From assembly GCA_051208035.1 (NCBI GenBank), contig JBPJFZ010000004.1:1-64000 (forward strand): a DNA stretch of 64,000 nt, in the 5' to 3' direction. This DNA comes from JACKOB01 sp024234575. GTDB taxonomy: Bacteria; Pseudomonadota; Gammaproteobacteria; Pseudomonadales; Oleiphilaceae. Shown here one piece after another: positions 43,517 through 52,871 of this stretch. Under the pieces are notes generated by a model. The model was not told the origin of the DNA. It saw only the letters and a program-made list of their open reading frames with translations, and ran no database searches. The position numbers and the translations under genes were made by a program. Positions within the stretch are counted from its first letter, which is position 1, and every line of letters begins with the position of its first letter.

Positions 43517-44500
43517 TCAAGATGGATGCTTAATCTGATAAAGAAACCGGTTTTTAAACGAGTCGCTGCATCGCTCCAGCAGTCTGAAAATAATAGCGAC
43601 AACCAGAACGCCAAAAACTAACCTCAACCACAGCACGCCAGAAATATCTGCCCCCAGTAGTAATATCAGCAGGGTATCTTCGATAATGCTATGACAAAGT
43701 CCCAGTAATCCCATCGATGAAAAAATATCTTTAGGAAGTATATGCCCCTGCCGCGCTTCGTTAATAAGTAATCCTCCGCCAATCGATAAACCAAGGGTCA
43801 TGCCTATTATCGTTACATTAGTCGCCTGATGTCCTATACCCAGCAGCCGTAATACTGGTTGTAATAGAACGTGCAGCAGGCGTTCGATGTGCAAGATTTT
43901 TAAGATTCTAAGCAATGTGATCAGTGCCGCGATAATGAGAAAGATGATGCCTATATTCTTGAGTTGGGTTATTCCCCAGCCCAGCCAGCTTGTGTCCACC
44001 TGCTCAGGAATCCAGCTCATCTGATGCGGAGTTTGCAGCCAGTCACCGGCACTGTATAGCCCATTGAGTAACAAGCCATAGATGACGGCACCGACGATAC
44101 GGAGCACCAGGGTGGCGGCAAGCCGGACACCTGCTTTTTGGGCGATACGTACTTCGATTGGCATCGAGTGCGCTACCAGCATCATACCGCCAATAATAGT
44201 TGCCTGGGCGATGGTGAGCGGCGTCGTTTCGGCGGCGTTGAAGAAGATAATCATACCGCCATAGATGTTGGTCACCATGGTGGTTGCCCATACTAACCCC
44301 ATCGACTCTGGCAGACCTACGATGCCCATCACAGGTGCCAGCAGCTGGCTGAGATAAACGATCAGGCCAAGCTCTTCGAGTATCCGGATGACGATAATCA
44401 CTGGAATCATAATCCGGAACAACATTAGCGACACAGTAACAATTTCTTTCGCCAAAGAGGTAAAAAACAGCAAAAGCTGGTTCTGTCCAGGGACTACCAT
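43517..44500 (-). CDS. Nucleoside recognition (Gate) domain membrane protein
   Basis: 327 residues with about 8 hydrophobic helices. It matches the two-repeat SpmA/SpmB/YjiH-like Gate family with ETTPLTIAQATIIGGMMLVAHSMPIEVR and LGICHSIIEDTLLILL-type segments (here GLCHSIIEDTLLILLLGADISG). The function is presumed transport or scaffold; no characterised role. Overlaps the downstream end of the VOC-family gene by 7 bases and belongs to the ChaN operon. Confidence 0.82.
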   Translation of the reverse strand: MVVPGQNQLLLFFTSLAKEIVTVSLMLFRIMIPVIIVIRILEELGLIVYLSQLLAPVMGIVGLPESMGLVWATTMVTNIYGGMIIFFNAAETTPLTIAQATIIGGMMLVAHSMPIEVRIAQKAGVRLAATLVLRIVGAVIYGLLLNGLYSAGDWLQTPHQMSWIPEQVDTSWLGWGITQLKNIGIIFLIIAALITLLRILKILHIERLLHVLLQPVLRLLGIGHQATNVTIIGMTLGLSIGGGLLINEARQGHILPKDIFSSMGLLGLCHSIIEDTLLILLLGADISGVLWLRLVFGVLVVAIIFRLLERCSDSFKNRFLYQIKHPS

Positions 44501-44934
44501 GTGCCGGTATTGCTCATGCTCAACCAGGGTTCTTGCGGTGCCAGTGGCTCGCCTTTTTGCAGAAGCTCAATCGAAATATTATCGGGTGAGCGTACAAAAG
44601 CCATATAACCATCTCTGGGAGGGCGATTGATGACCACGCCCCCGGCTTGCAGCCTGGCACAAAGTGCATAAACGTCTTCTACCTGATAAGCGAGGTGACC
44701 AAAGTTTCTGCCGCCCTGATAATCTTCGCTGTCCCAGTTGTAGGTGAGCTCCACCATGGGGCCGCCGCTGTTGCGAGCTTGTTCCTTGTCGTTTGGAGCC
44801 GCCAGAAATATAAGGGTAAAGCGTCCCTTTTCATTGTCGTAGCGACGTATTTCTTCCAGCCCTAAAAGGTCACAGTAAAAATGAAGGGAGGCATCCAGAT
44901 CTTTAACACGCACCATCGTATGTAAGTATTGCAT
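44494..44934 (-). CDS. VOC-family glyoxalase I-like protein
   Basis: 146 residues, close to GloA length. Opening LHTMVRVKDLDASLHFYCDLLGLEE gives the first His ligand; GPMVELTYNWDSEDYQGGRNFGHLAYQVED gives a Glu and the second His; SIELLQKGE gives the second Glu. All four metal ligands of a lactoylglutathione lyase can be read, so detoxification of methylglyoxal is likely. It lies 3 bases after the ChaN-type gene and overlaps the next gene. Confidence 0.87.
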   Translation of the reverse strand: MQYLHTMVRVKDLDASLHFYCDLLGLEEIRRYDNEKGRFTLIFLAAPNDKEQARNSGGPMVELTYNWDSEDYQGGRNFGHLAYQVEDVYALCARLQAGGVVINRPPRDGYMAFVRSPDNISIELLQKGEPLAPQEPWLSMSNTGTW

Positions 44935-44937
44935 CGA

Positions 44938-46014
44938 CTATTCCTGTTTGATTTGTGGAGGTTTTTTAAAAACATTGCATGGATCTTCCCGCGGGTGCTC
45001 CGGCGTAAAGATAACGATGTCGTATTGCGCTGTTAATGATAGGGCGAGTTCGGATCGGGTCAATTCCTGTGCTGTCCCTTTCTCTGGTAATGGCTCTTCC
45101 AACATGCCAATGACTAATCGTTGTTTGTGCGAGCTTGTCGCTAAAAAGTGTTGCGGCACGCTAAGATCTTTACGGACATGAAATGCACCGGCAATTAATA
45201 AAGCACCAGCGGGAACTTGCAGCAGGCTTTGTGCCATCGCCTGGTCTTTGGCCAGCTGGATCGCGATCATTGGTGGTACCATGCTGGTGTCGATCTGCCC
45301 GCAATGTGACTCTTCGATGGTCGCTGCCAACGCGGCGGTTTGTTCCGGGGTGGGCGAAAACACAGTGCTACTGGGTGCCGCAGTTTTATCGCCACCCTGC
45401 TGGTAGATACGCATGATTTCTTCGCGCTCAATATTGGCGGCGGCGAGGGGAATGCGGTTAGCTAAAGTGGTTTCGATAATGCGGGCATAATCGTTCCATG
45501 GCCAGCCTTTATCAGGCCAGAGCAGGCGTTTTTTTAATTGTTCCGGGGTTGCCGATTGCCGCATAGTGTCGTCGTTCTCAGAGGCGTAATAACTGGCCGT
45601 CTGTTTTGGTGTAAGCATTTCCATCGATAATTGTTGTAACCAGCCATCGGCAATGAGCTGTCTCACGATGGCAAGCTCGATGTCGTGATGTATTGGGTTA
45701 TCATGGGTTTCACCAATCAGAATATAATCTGGCTTGCCCAGTAATGTGTTGAATGTATCGATTTTTAACGTTGTTCCTGTCTGTGTGTCGTGAATACTGA
45801 TACCCTGCGCAGCGGGTAACGTCCAATAAGGCTCTGCTTGATTAGCCGGGGCTAAGGTATCGCAGCCAGACAAAGCCAGAACCGAAACACATAAAGTCGC
45901 AGCGAACTGTAATGCAGGTTCCCTTATCGGCTTCTTTTCATTACAGGCCGCTAGCGTTCTGGGTTTTAGTTTCGTTGCTATACTGATGCTTATAGTTGTA
46001 AACGTTTGTTTCAT
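44938..46014 (-). CDS. ChaN-family haem/iron-binding lipoprotein
   Basis: 358 residues. A lipobox (ALSGC, Cys about residue 51) sits unusually far from the ATG; no alternative start that gives a normal signal was found. The body carries YILIGETHDNPIHHD and the EMLTPKQ-type pattern of the ChaN family, an outer-membrane lipoprotein that binds haem as a dimer in Campylobacter. Family membership is strong; the physiological role here is inferred. It begins a minus-strand operon with the VOC and Gate-domain genes. Confidence 0.8.
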   Translation of the reverse strand: MKQTFTTISISIATKLKPRTLAACNEKKPIREPALQFAATLCVSVLALSGCDTLAPANQAEPYWTLPAAQGISIHDTQTGTTLKIDTFNTLLGKPDYILIGETHDNPIHHDIELAIVRQLIADGWLQQLSMEMLTPKQTASYYASENDDTMRQSATPEQLKKRLLWPDKGWPWNDYARIIETTLANRIPLAAANIEREEIMRIYQQGGDKTAAPSSTVFSPTPEQTAALAATIEESHCGQIDTSMVPPMIAIQLAKDQAMAQSLLQVPAGALLIAGAFHVRKDLSVPQHFLATSSHKQRLVIGMLEEPLPEKGTAQELTRSELALSLTAQYDIVIFTPEHPREDPCNVFKKPPQIKQE

Positions 46015-46133
46015 TATCGGTAAACACCGCTTGTTAGTGGTTGTTAAGCGTTAAAAATAAGAGAAAGCAGCTTTAGTATGAAAGCAATATTACTAACACA
46101 AAGGTTGATGCCATTGAATCGGTTGGCTTTGGA

Positions 46134-47156
46134 TTGAGTGTAGACTTTAATTGCGTTGGCAGACCAGCCTTATATTTACGCAAATTATTACAACCCCTCT
46201 TCCGGGGACTGTTGTTGGTTGTGTGGGGGTGCCAGGGATGTTCGGTGCCAGCTATTAGTAATGAATCCGGGATAGACAACTCCAGCGACTATGCTGACCG
46301 GCCACGAGAGGTTTCGATGCAAAGCAATACCGCTAAAAATGACGCAAAAGTAGAACGAGTAATACGAACCCATTGGCGTTTCAGCACGGCAGCAGTAAGC
46401 AAAGGTGCGGCGCTGCTGATTCATGGTCTTAACCTCAAACCAGGGGCAATGGCAGCTATTTCGCGACGATTGAGTGCCGCTGGCATCGATGTTTTGCAGG
46501 TCACCCTGTCGGGGCATGACACCAAAAGTCTCTCTGATATGGAGCGCATCGAAGAGTTTAGACGCGCGAGCTATGCGCTTTGGCGTAGCGAAGTTGCGGC
46601 GGCTTATGTCGAGCTTGCAGACTACGCGAACGAACACTAGTTACCGAAGTACTTGGTCGCCTATTCGATTGGTGCTTTGATCGGGGCTGATTTGCTGATC
46701 GATGCAGAGCCTGCTGTTGCCTACGATAAAATGGTGTTGCTGTCTCCGGCACTTTCCTTGCGAGCAATGTCGCAGCTGTTAAGACCATTTTCGTTGTTTC
46801 CCGATTTGATTATGCCCAGTTTTTCTCCAAGTGTTTATCATGCCAATTGGGGGACGCCGATGGCGGCTTATAATGCACTGTATGATGGACTGCACCATTT
46901 CGAAAAGGGTGCTTCGAATCAGCTTAATATTCCGTCTCTGGTTGTTATTGATAAAGGTGATGAGCTGGTCTCAGCGCACGGGATTGAAGGCTTTATCGAA
47001 TCTCACCAACTGACGCAGTGGCAGTTCTCGACCGTTCGCAAGGGGAGCGATGCGATGACCTGGTATCATCATCTGCTCATTGATGAACTCACCTTAGGCC
47101 GAGTCGCCTGGAATGATATGATGCAGCAGATTGAAGATTTTTTGTTGCAGGATTAG
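46134..47156 (+). pseudogene. Alpha/beta-hydrolase-like gene interrupted by one in-frame amber stop
   Basis: The frame starts at TTG 46134, is interrupted by TAG at 46638-46640, and continues in the same frame to 47156 (the two ends are separated by an exact multiple of three). Before the stop: ALLIHGLNLKPGAM (oxyanion region) and LQVTLSGHD. After it: KYLVAYSIGALIGADLL (nucleophile AYSIGA), LVVIDKGDELV (acid) and TWYHHLLID (His). All triad elements are thus present and the sequence reads through cleanly if TAG replaces a CAG (Gln). A possible lipobox exists near the start (VVWGC). The downstream rlmA gene begins 2 bases later. Confidence 0.8.
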
Positions 47157-47158
47157 CT

Positions 47159-48025
47159 ATGACCCCAGAACAAGCCGACAACCTGATTTGTCCGTTGTGC
47201 CAAATGCCGCTGAACCTCGCGCAGCGTCAGTTAACATGCGACAACCGCCATAGTTTTGATATAGCCCGGCAAGGGTATGTCAATCTGTTGCCTGTGCAGC
47301 ATAAAAAGTCCAGGTCGCCGGGTGACAGTAAATTGATGGTGCAAGCAAGAAAATCGTTCTTGCAGGCAGGCTTTTACCAACCCATTGCCAAGGCATTAAG
47401 TGAATCAGTTATTGAACTGGCGAAAGCTTCTCCAGTGCACACTATTCTGGATGCTGGCAGCGGCGAGGGCTACTATCTTGATAGTCTCTTGTTGTCACTG
47501 GCAGAGTTTATGCCAGATAATTCAGCAACCAGGGTGAGCTATGGTGTCGATATTTCGAAAGACGCTGTTCTTGAAGCGGCAAAGAGAAACAAGCAGGTCA
47601 GCTGGATCGTGGGCAGCAATGCGCGTTTACCCGTCAAAGACCATTCACTTGATCTCATTATTTGTCTGTTTGGTTTCCCATGCTATGAAGAGTTTACTCG
47701 TAAGCTTCGCACCGGCGGGCATATCCTGATTGTCGACTCGGGAGCGGATCATCTGATCGAGCTACGGGAAGTCATCTACCCTGAAGTGCAAAAATCTCCA
47801 CCCCCTCAGCACACAGAACTTTTAGCATTAGGCTGTAAAGATGTGTCACAACGTTCAGTGCGGTTTACTATTTCGCTAGACACTGCCGAAACCATTCATA
47901 ACTTACTGGTGATGACACCGCACATGTATAAAGCCTCTCAGGCTGGTCGTGATGCGGCGGAAAGCCTTGAAAGTATCGAGCTGACCGTTGATGTTGTTTT
48001 GCGAGTGTTTGCGTGCATTGATTGA
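47159..48025 (+). CDS. rlmA: 23S rRNA (guanine-N1)-methyltransferase RlmA
   Basis: 288 residues. N-terminal zinc site CPLC ... CDNRHSFD (Cys, Cys, Cys, His) then the linker QGYVNLLPVQHK typical of RlmA, and the SAM-binding motif ILDAGSGEGYYLDSL. It methylates G745 in 23S rRNA. Length is close to that of the E. coli enzyme (about 269 residues). It starts 2 bases after the damaged hydrolase gene, so expression may be linked. A possible hairpin (ACACGGCGC/GCGCCGTGT) follows at about 48041 without a T-run. Confidence 0.92.
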   Translation: MTPEQADNLICPLCQMPLNLAQRQLTCDNRHSFDIARQGYVNLLPVQHKKSRSPGDSKLMVQARKSFLQAGFYQPIAKALSESVIELAKASPVHTILDAGSGEGYYLDSLLLSLAEFMPDNSATRVSYGVDISKDAVLEAAKRNKQVSWIVGSNARLPVKDHSLDLIICLFGFPCYEEFTRKLRTGGHILIVDSGADHLIELREVIYPEVQKSPPPQHTELLALGCKDVSQRSVRFTISLDTAETIHNLLVMTPHMYKASQAGRDAAESLESIELTVDVVLRVFACID

Positions 48026-48106
48026 ATGCTTCGAACAAAAAACACGGCGCGGGCGCCGTGTCGGTTAGGTTATGTTTCTCGGCAATCTCAATGAGTTAAC
48101 ATTTCA

Positions 48107-49873
48107 CTAAAACTCAGCCTCTGAGAGCGCCATTAGTGATTCCTTGCCAGCCTGAACATCCGCTGCCAGGGTACTCATTTCGGCTTGAAATAAACGGTAG
48201 AAATGATCCGCTGCTTTCTGCTTACCCGTAAGAAACTCGGGCCGATATTTGCCAATAACGTTTGCCTGCCGACTGGTTTGCGCCATATGAGCCCAAAGTA
48301 CGGCAAGGGTGGTTAGGGCAAACATTCGCAGCAACGGCGTAGCGCCGGCGGCAGCTTGCTCTGCATCTTTCGCGTTAGACATCAGCCATGCGAGTGTACC
48401 CTGCAGAGTTTTAATAAACTGTTTGCAGGCATTTTGATGTGTGCTGTCGGTGATGCCAGAAAGCATCGTCTCCAGCTCAGAAAAATAGGCGCGTGCCAGA
48501 CGGCCACCGTGCATGGGGAGTTTTCTTCCCACCAGATCAAGTGCCTGAATACCATTTGTTCCCTCATAAATTCTCGCAATGCGTCCGTCCCTCATTAACT
48601 GTTCGACGGGCCAGTCTTGCGTAAAACCCGCGCCCCCCATGCTTTGCAGAGCCTGGTCGCAGCTGCTATAGCCTTCATCGGTTAAGAACGCTTTTACGAT
48701 GGGTGTCATCAGCTGCACAATATCTTCTGAGCGTTGTCTCTGTGCTTCATCTGCGTGGGCATGACTGATATCTAAATGCAGGCCGGTCCAATATGCCATT
48801 GCGCGAGCGCCTTCAACGATAACTTTTTGCCGCAACAGCATGCGTCGAACATCTGGATGTACGATGATTGGATCGGCCTTTCCTTGAGGGTTTGACGGAC
48901 CACTTAATGACCTGCTTTGCAAGCGATCTTTGGCAAAACCCAATGAAACCTGATACGCCGTTTCGGCAAGACCCAACCCCTGAATACCTACCATAATCCT
49001 GGCGGCATTCATCATAGTGAACATACATTTCAGGCCCTTATTGGGCTCTCCAACCAGCCAGCCCTTCGCATTTTCAAAATTCATCACGCAGGTAGCAGAG
49101 CCCTTGATTCCCATTTTGTGCTCCAGGCCACCGCAAAACGCTGGGTTGCGAGTGCCATCTGGTAACACTTTAGGGACAAGAAACAGACTTATACCGCGGC
49201 TTCCTTCCGGAGCATCGGGAAGCTTTGCCAGAACGAGATGGATGATGTTATCGACCAAATCCTGTTCGCCTCCCGTAATCCAGATTTTAGTGCCCGATAT
49301 TTCATAAGTACCATCCGCTGCCGGTATCGCTTTAGTGGTTATCAGGCCCAGATCTGTGCCGCACTGTGGCTCCGTCAAACACATGGTTCCTGTCCATTCG
49401 CCTGCTACCAGTTTTGGTAAGTACACCGACTGCAAGTAGTCATCTCCATGTTCTGTCAGGCAATCAATAGCCCCATGCGATAGGCCAGGGTACATACCAA
49501 ACGACAGGTTAGACGAACAGACCATCTCATCGACGACCATTTTTAATAGGTGCGGCAGACCCTGACCACCGGCCTCTGGTTTAGCAGACAACGCAGACCA
49601 GCCACCTTCTTTATAGGTTTGATAGGCTTCTTTGAAGCCTTTTGGGGTCGTTACCAGTTTGCTCTGCGGATCGTAAGTACAGCCTTGTTGATCGCCATCA
49701 TGATTTATCGGCAGTAGTACGTTTTCTGCGAGTTTGGCGGCTTCTGCGATAATGGCCTGCAGCATATCTTCCGTTGCGTCTTCGAATCCGGGTAATTGTG
49801 CCAGCTGCGCGGCATTTAGCACGTCGAATAGGACAAAGTTCAAGTTATCGATAGGGGTTTTGTAGTGACTCAC
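48107..49873 (-). CDS. Acyl-CoA dehydrogenase with C-terminal extension (FadE/AcdB-like)
   Basis: 588 residues. The FAD-binding acyl-CoA dehydrogenase core is recognised by TGTMCLTEPQCGTDLGLI, GTKIWITGGEQD and the C-terminal Glu region QDWPVEQLMRDGRIARIYEGTNGIQALDLVGRKL. This long form adds a C-terminal domain of about 150 residues. It catalyses the first step of beta-oxidation, electrons going to ETF. No signal peptide. It is monocistronic, with a 282-base upstream gap in which I identified no site. Confidence 0.94.
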   Translation of the reverse strand: MSHYKTPIDNLNFVLFDVLNAAQLAQLPGFEDATEDMLQAIIAEAAKLAENVLLPINHDGDQQGCTYDPQSKLVTTPKGFKEAYQTYKEGGWSALSAKPEAGGQGLPHLLKMVVDEMVCSSNLSFGMYPGLSHGAIDCLTEHGDDYLQSVYLPKLVAGEWTGTMCLTEPQCGTDLGLITTKAIPAADGTYEISGTKIWITGGEQDLVDNIIHLVLAKLPDAPEGSRGISLFLVPKVLPDGTRNPAFCGGLEHKMGIKGSATCVMNFENAKGWLVGEPNKGLKCMFTMMNAARIMVGIQGLGLAETAYQVSLGFAKDRLQSRSLSGPSNPQGKADPIIVHPDVRRMLLRQKVIVEGARAMAYWTGLHLDISHAHADEAQRQRSEDIVQLMTPIVKAFLTDEGYSSCDQALQSMGGAGFTQDWPVEQLMRDGRIARIYEGTNGIQALDLVGRKLPMHGGRLARAYFSELETMLSGITDSTHQNACKQFIKTLQGTLAWLMSNAKDAEQAAAGATPLLRMFALTTLAVLWAHMAQTSRQANVIGKYRPEFLTGKQKAADHFYRLFQAEMSTLAADVQAGKESLMALSEAEF

Positions 49874-50155
49874 GTTCTACCTCTCTTGGGTGGCGTTGTG
49901 ATTCTGCCGATTAATTACGGCGTTATTAGATGCTCTCGTTACCGCTTATAAACATTACAGTTCCGTGGCCTGGTTTATCCTCATGTCTGCTTTTACGGTG
50001 AGGTTTAGAGTTTGGATCTCTCTAACTAATTTTTTACCTGTAAATTTGTGTGGGGAAGTTTTTTAGGCACAGAGGTTTATGAGCGCCAATGTTGTATCGA
50101 TTGAATTTACCGCTGCTATACTCAGCATATATATTTTAAAGTTGGTTGAACTTTT

Positions 50156-52582
50156 ATGACCCAGCATGATGCCCAGACAGCACTGAACGCACTCCAGAAA
50201 AAGTATGTAGAGGCTTTACCCGCCCGGCTGAGCCACATCAGCCAGTTGTGGGATAACCTTAAGCAGGTGAACTGGAGCGAAAAGAACCTGAGTAGTTTGT
50301 ACACGCTCGTGCACCAGTTGGCGGGCAATGGCAAGACCTTTGGTTATGAGCAATTAAGTTTGCATGCCAGTGAGCTGGAAATGATGCTTATGCCGTTGGT
50401 GGAATCGGGTTTGCCGCCAAGCGCCGCTGAAAAAAAGGGGGTAGAGAATAAAATCAAGCTGCTGCAGAAATCTGGGCTAAAAGAACCAGAACCGCAGCCG
50501 TCTATGCCACTCGCTTCGGTGGCCGAGAACCATTGTCGCATTTTTGTGGTCGACGATGACCCGGTTTCGCTCACTTATTTCGAGCTTGTCCTTCAAGATC
50601 TGGGGTATGAAGTGGCTCGTTTTCAATATCTTAAAGACCTCTATGAAGCGCTGAAAACACAGACACCAGATCTTCTGATAATGGATGTGGTTTTAACAGA
50701 AGGTAAGATGGCCGGGATTGACGCGATTCAAAATGTACGCGCTCGGTGCCACGAACAACTGCCTATCGTGGTTATTTCTGCCAGGACTGATTTTGTCGCC
50801 AAGCTTAAGGCGGTGCGGGAGGGTGCCAATGGCTTTCTCGTTAAACCCATCAGTGATGTGCAAATATTAAAAAGTATTATTGAAGATAACCTGCACACGG
50901 GGAGCGCCAATGATCAGAGCGTTCTGGTTATTGATGATGACGAATATCTTGCCGAAAGTTTAATGCATGTATTAAACGCGGCGGGTTATCAGGCGCGCGC
51001 AATTAACAACCCGGCGGAGATATTCAAGGCTCTGGAGGTAAAAGTTCCGCAGGTTATTCTGATGGATTTTCATATGCCACACTGCAGTGGCATTGAGCTG
51101 GCAGAAATGTTGCGTCAGGACGAGCGCTATATGACGATTCCTGTCGTTTTTCTGTCGACAGAAAGAAGTCTTGAAATTCAGCAGCAGGCTGTCAGTCTTA
51201 CTGGCAATGAGTTTCTTGTTAAACCGGTTGAGCCGAAAAAACTGCAGGCGATTTTGGCAAATGTTATTCAACAATCCAGGCGACTGCGTAGCCAGATTAA
51301 TAGTGTGAGCCAGTATCAGCTGGGTAGCCGGCTGGTCAATCAGCAATGGTTTTTTGCCGAGCTCGAAGCCATAGTCTCGGCCGCACAAAATCAGCTACGT
51401 TCACATTACCTCAGTTATATCATTCTTGATAAAGCACAGTTTTTGCGGCAGCGATTGGGGTGGACCGGCATGGTGGAGTTTTCTGATCAGTTTGGTCAAT
51501 GGCTGGCAGTAAAAGTGGGAGAGGGCAACTACCTTTCTCAGGGGGATAATCATGCCTATCTACTTATTACCCAGCCGCTTACACCTGTTGAGGCTGATGA
51601 GTATCATCACGATCTCGTTAAGCGTATTGCCAATAAAGAGTTTGCGGTGTCACAAAGCCAGATATCTGCGACCGTAAGTATCAGCTTCTATCGCATAGAT
51701 CAGCAGACGGCCAGTGTGGATGGTGCGCTATCCCAGGTGGAGCAGGGTGCAAACGAAATCGTCAAACAAGGTGGCAACAGTGCCGTGCTTTGGGCGGGCA
51801 AGAAGGTTGCAGAAAAGGCTGAAGCAAGTCAGGTGGATGACAGTATTGCCAATGCCGTACGCAACAAAGCCTTTCGACTGGTTTATCAGCCCATCGTTAA
51901 TCTCGATACTAATGAAAAGTTTTTTGAAGCATTAGTTCGCATTCAGGACGACAAAAACAAACTTATTTTACCAGCTCAGTTTATGCCTTATATTAAGCAG
52001 CGGCAGTTAGAGTTTGAATTGGATCGATGGGTGTTCGAAAGCACCATAAAGACGTTACAGAGCTACAGTACGCAAGAGCAAGAAGCGCTAACCTTATTTG
52101 TTAAACTGGCACCAGTCGACAAAGACTTAAATCGATATATCCCTTTTATCAGCAATGTTTTGCGCAACTCTAGCTTGCGTGGAAAGCAAAAACTTTATTT
52201 ACAGGTAAGTGAAAGCTGGGCGCTAACGAATCAGGATCGGTTACAAAAAAATATGGGAGATATGCGTGCCTTTGGCTGCGGTTTCGTGCTCGATCATGCC
52301 GGTGTAGACGAGCACAGTATTGCGCTGATCAATCGCCTGGCACCAGATTTTATCCGCCTGGACAGCTCGCTGATCCAGTCAATGGCTAATAACAAAGCGC
52401 AGCAGGCTAAAATAAAAGAGCTGCTCACCTTATCGCAAGAGGCTTCTATTAAGGTGATTGCAGGCAATGTGGAAGACGCATCCACTTTCGCCCAGCTATG
52501 GGGGATGGGGGTACGATATTTTCAGGGGTATTTCATTCAGCAACCTGATCCCAAACTAAACTTTGAGCCAGTTGATTTGTAA
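50156..52582 (+). CDS. HPt-REC-REC-(GGDEF-like)-degenerate EAL signalling protein
   Basis: 808 residues. HPt domain (His 53 in LVHQLAGNGKTFG), first receiver (about 128-250; IFVVDDDP and Asp in LLIMDVVL), second receiver (about 255-375; VLVIDDDE and ILMDFHMP), a region of about 150 residues without GGDEF, then an EAL-like domain (about 575-805). The EAL tripeptide survives (FEALVR) but other catalytic sites are replaced: LDHAG for LDDFG, LQVSES for LEITES, AGNVE for AEGVE, and Lys in KID becomes Arg. It is probably a c-di-GMP-binding effector of FimX type rather than a phosphodiesterase. Monocistronic. Confidence 0.85.
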   Translation: MTQHDAQTALNALQKKYVEALPARLSHISQLWDNLKQVNWSEKNLSSLYTLVHQLAGNGKTFGYEQLSLHASELEMMLMPLVESGLPPSAAEKKGVENKIKLLQKSGLKEPEPQPSMPLASVAENHCRIFVVDDDPVSLTYFELVLQDLGYEVARFQYLKDLYEALKTQTPDLLIMDVVLTEGKMAGIDAIQNVRARCHEQLPIVVISARTDFVAKLKAVREGANGFLVKPISDVQILKSIIEDNLHTGSANDQSVLVIDDDEYLAESLMHVLNAAGYQARAINNPAEIFKALEVKVPQVILMDFHMPHCSGIELAEMLRQDERYMTIPVVFLSTERSLEIQQQAVSLTGNEFLVKPVEPKKLQAILANVIQQSRRLRSQINSVSQYQLGSRLVNQQWFFAELEAIVSAAQNQLRSHYLSYIILDKAQFLRQRLGWTGMVEFSDQFGQWLAVKVGEGNYLSQGDNHAYLLITQPLTPVEADEYHHDLVKRIANKEFAVSQSQISATVSISFYRIDQQTASVDGALSQVEQGANEIVKQGGNSAVLWAGKKVAEKAEASQVDDSIANAVRNKAFRLVYQPIVNLDTNEKFFEALVRIQDDKNKLILPAQFMPYIKQRQLEFELDRWVFESTIKTLQSYSTQEQEALTLFVKLAPVDKDLNRYIPFISNVLRNSSLRGKQKLYLQVSESWALTNQDRLQKNMGDMRAFGCGFVLDHAGVDEHSIALINRLAPDFIRLDSSLIQSMANNKAQQAKIKELLTLSQEASIKVIAGNVEDASTFAQLWGMGVRYFQGYFIQQPDPKLNFEPVDL

Positions 52583-52760
52583 CGAACGCCTGTAGAGTCT
52601 CTTTTATATGCCAAATTAGGTTAATAGCAAGGGCCTTGCTTAGTCTAAACGTTGTCTCTGATGTCACCTCTCTAAAATCGTCTCTTTGCTTTTTGCCTAG
52701 TGTGAAATGCTGCAATTTCTTTTCTTCCCGTTTGTTTATTATTCATAATAGTTGTATTAT

Positions 52761-52778
52761 TGCGTACACGTGTAAGCT
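52761..52778 (+). promoter_or_regulatory. FabR/DesT-like palindrome before the desaturase operon
   Basis: TGCGTACACGTGTAAGCT is built on a perfect TACACGTGTA palindrome. It closely resembles the operator recognised by TetR-family regulators of unsaturated fatty acid synthesis (FabR of E. coli; consensus recalled from memory). It lies about 100 bases before the oxidoreductase start, near the expected promoter. Confidence 0.6.
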
Positions 52779-52871
52779 GAAATGGCGGGTGGCTATTCTG
52801 CGGTAGAGTAGAAACTATTAGTTTTAATAAGCAGGTTTACACCCAAACAAATGATTAGGATGGGAAGGTCT

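Noticed and set aside
48036..48062. ACACGGCGC/GCGCCGTGT hairpin after rlmA
   Set aside because: Strong stem but no T-run follows, so it cannot be called a terminator with confidence.
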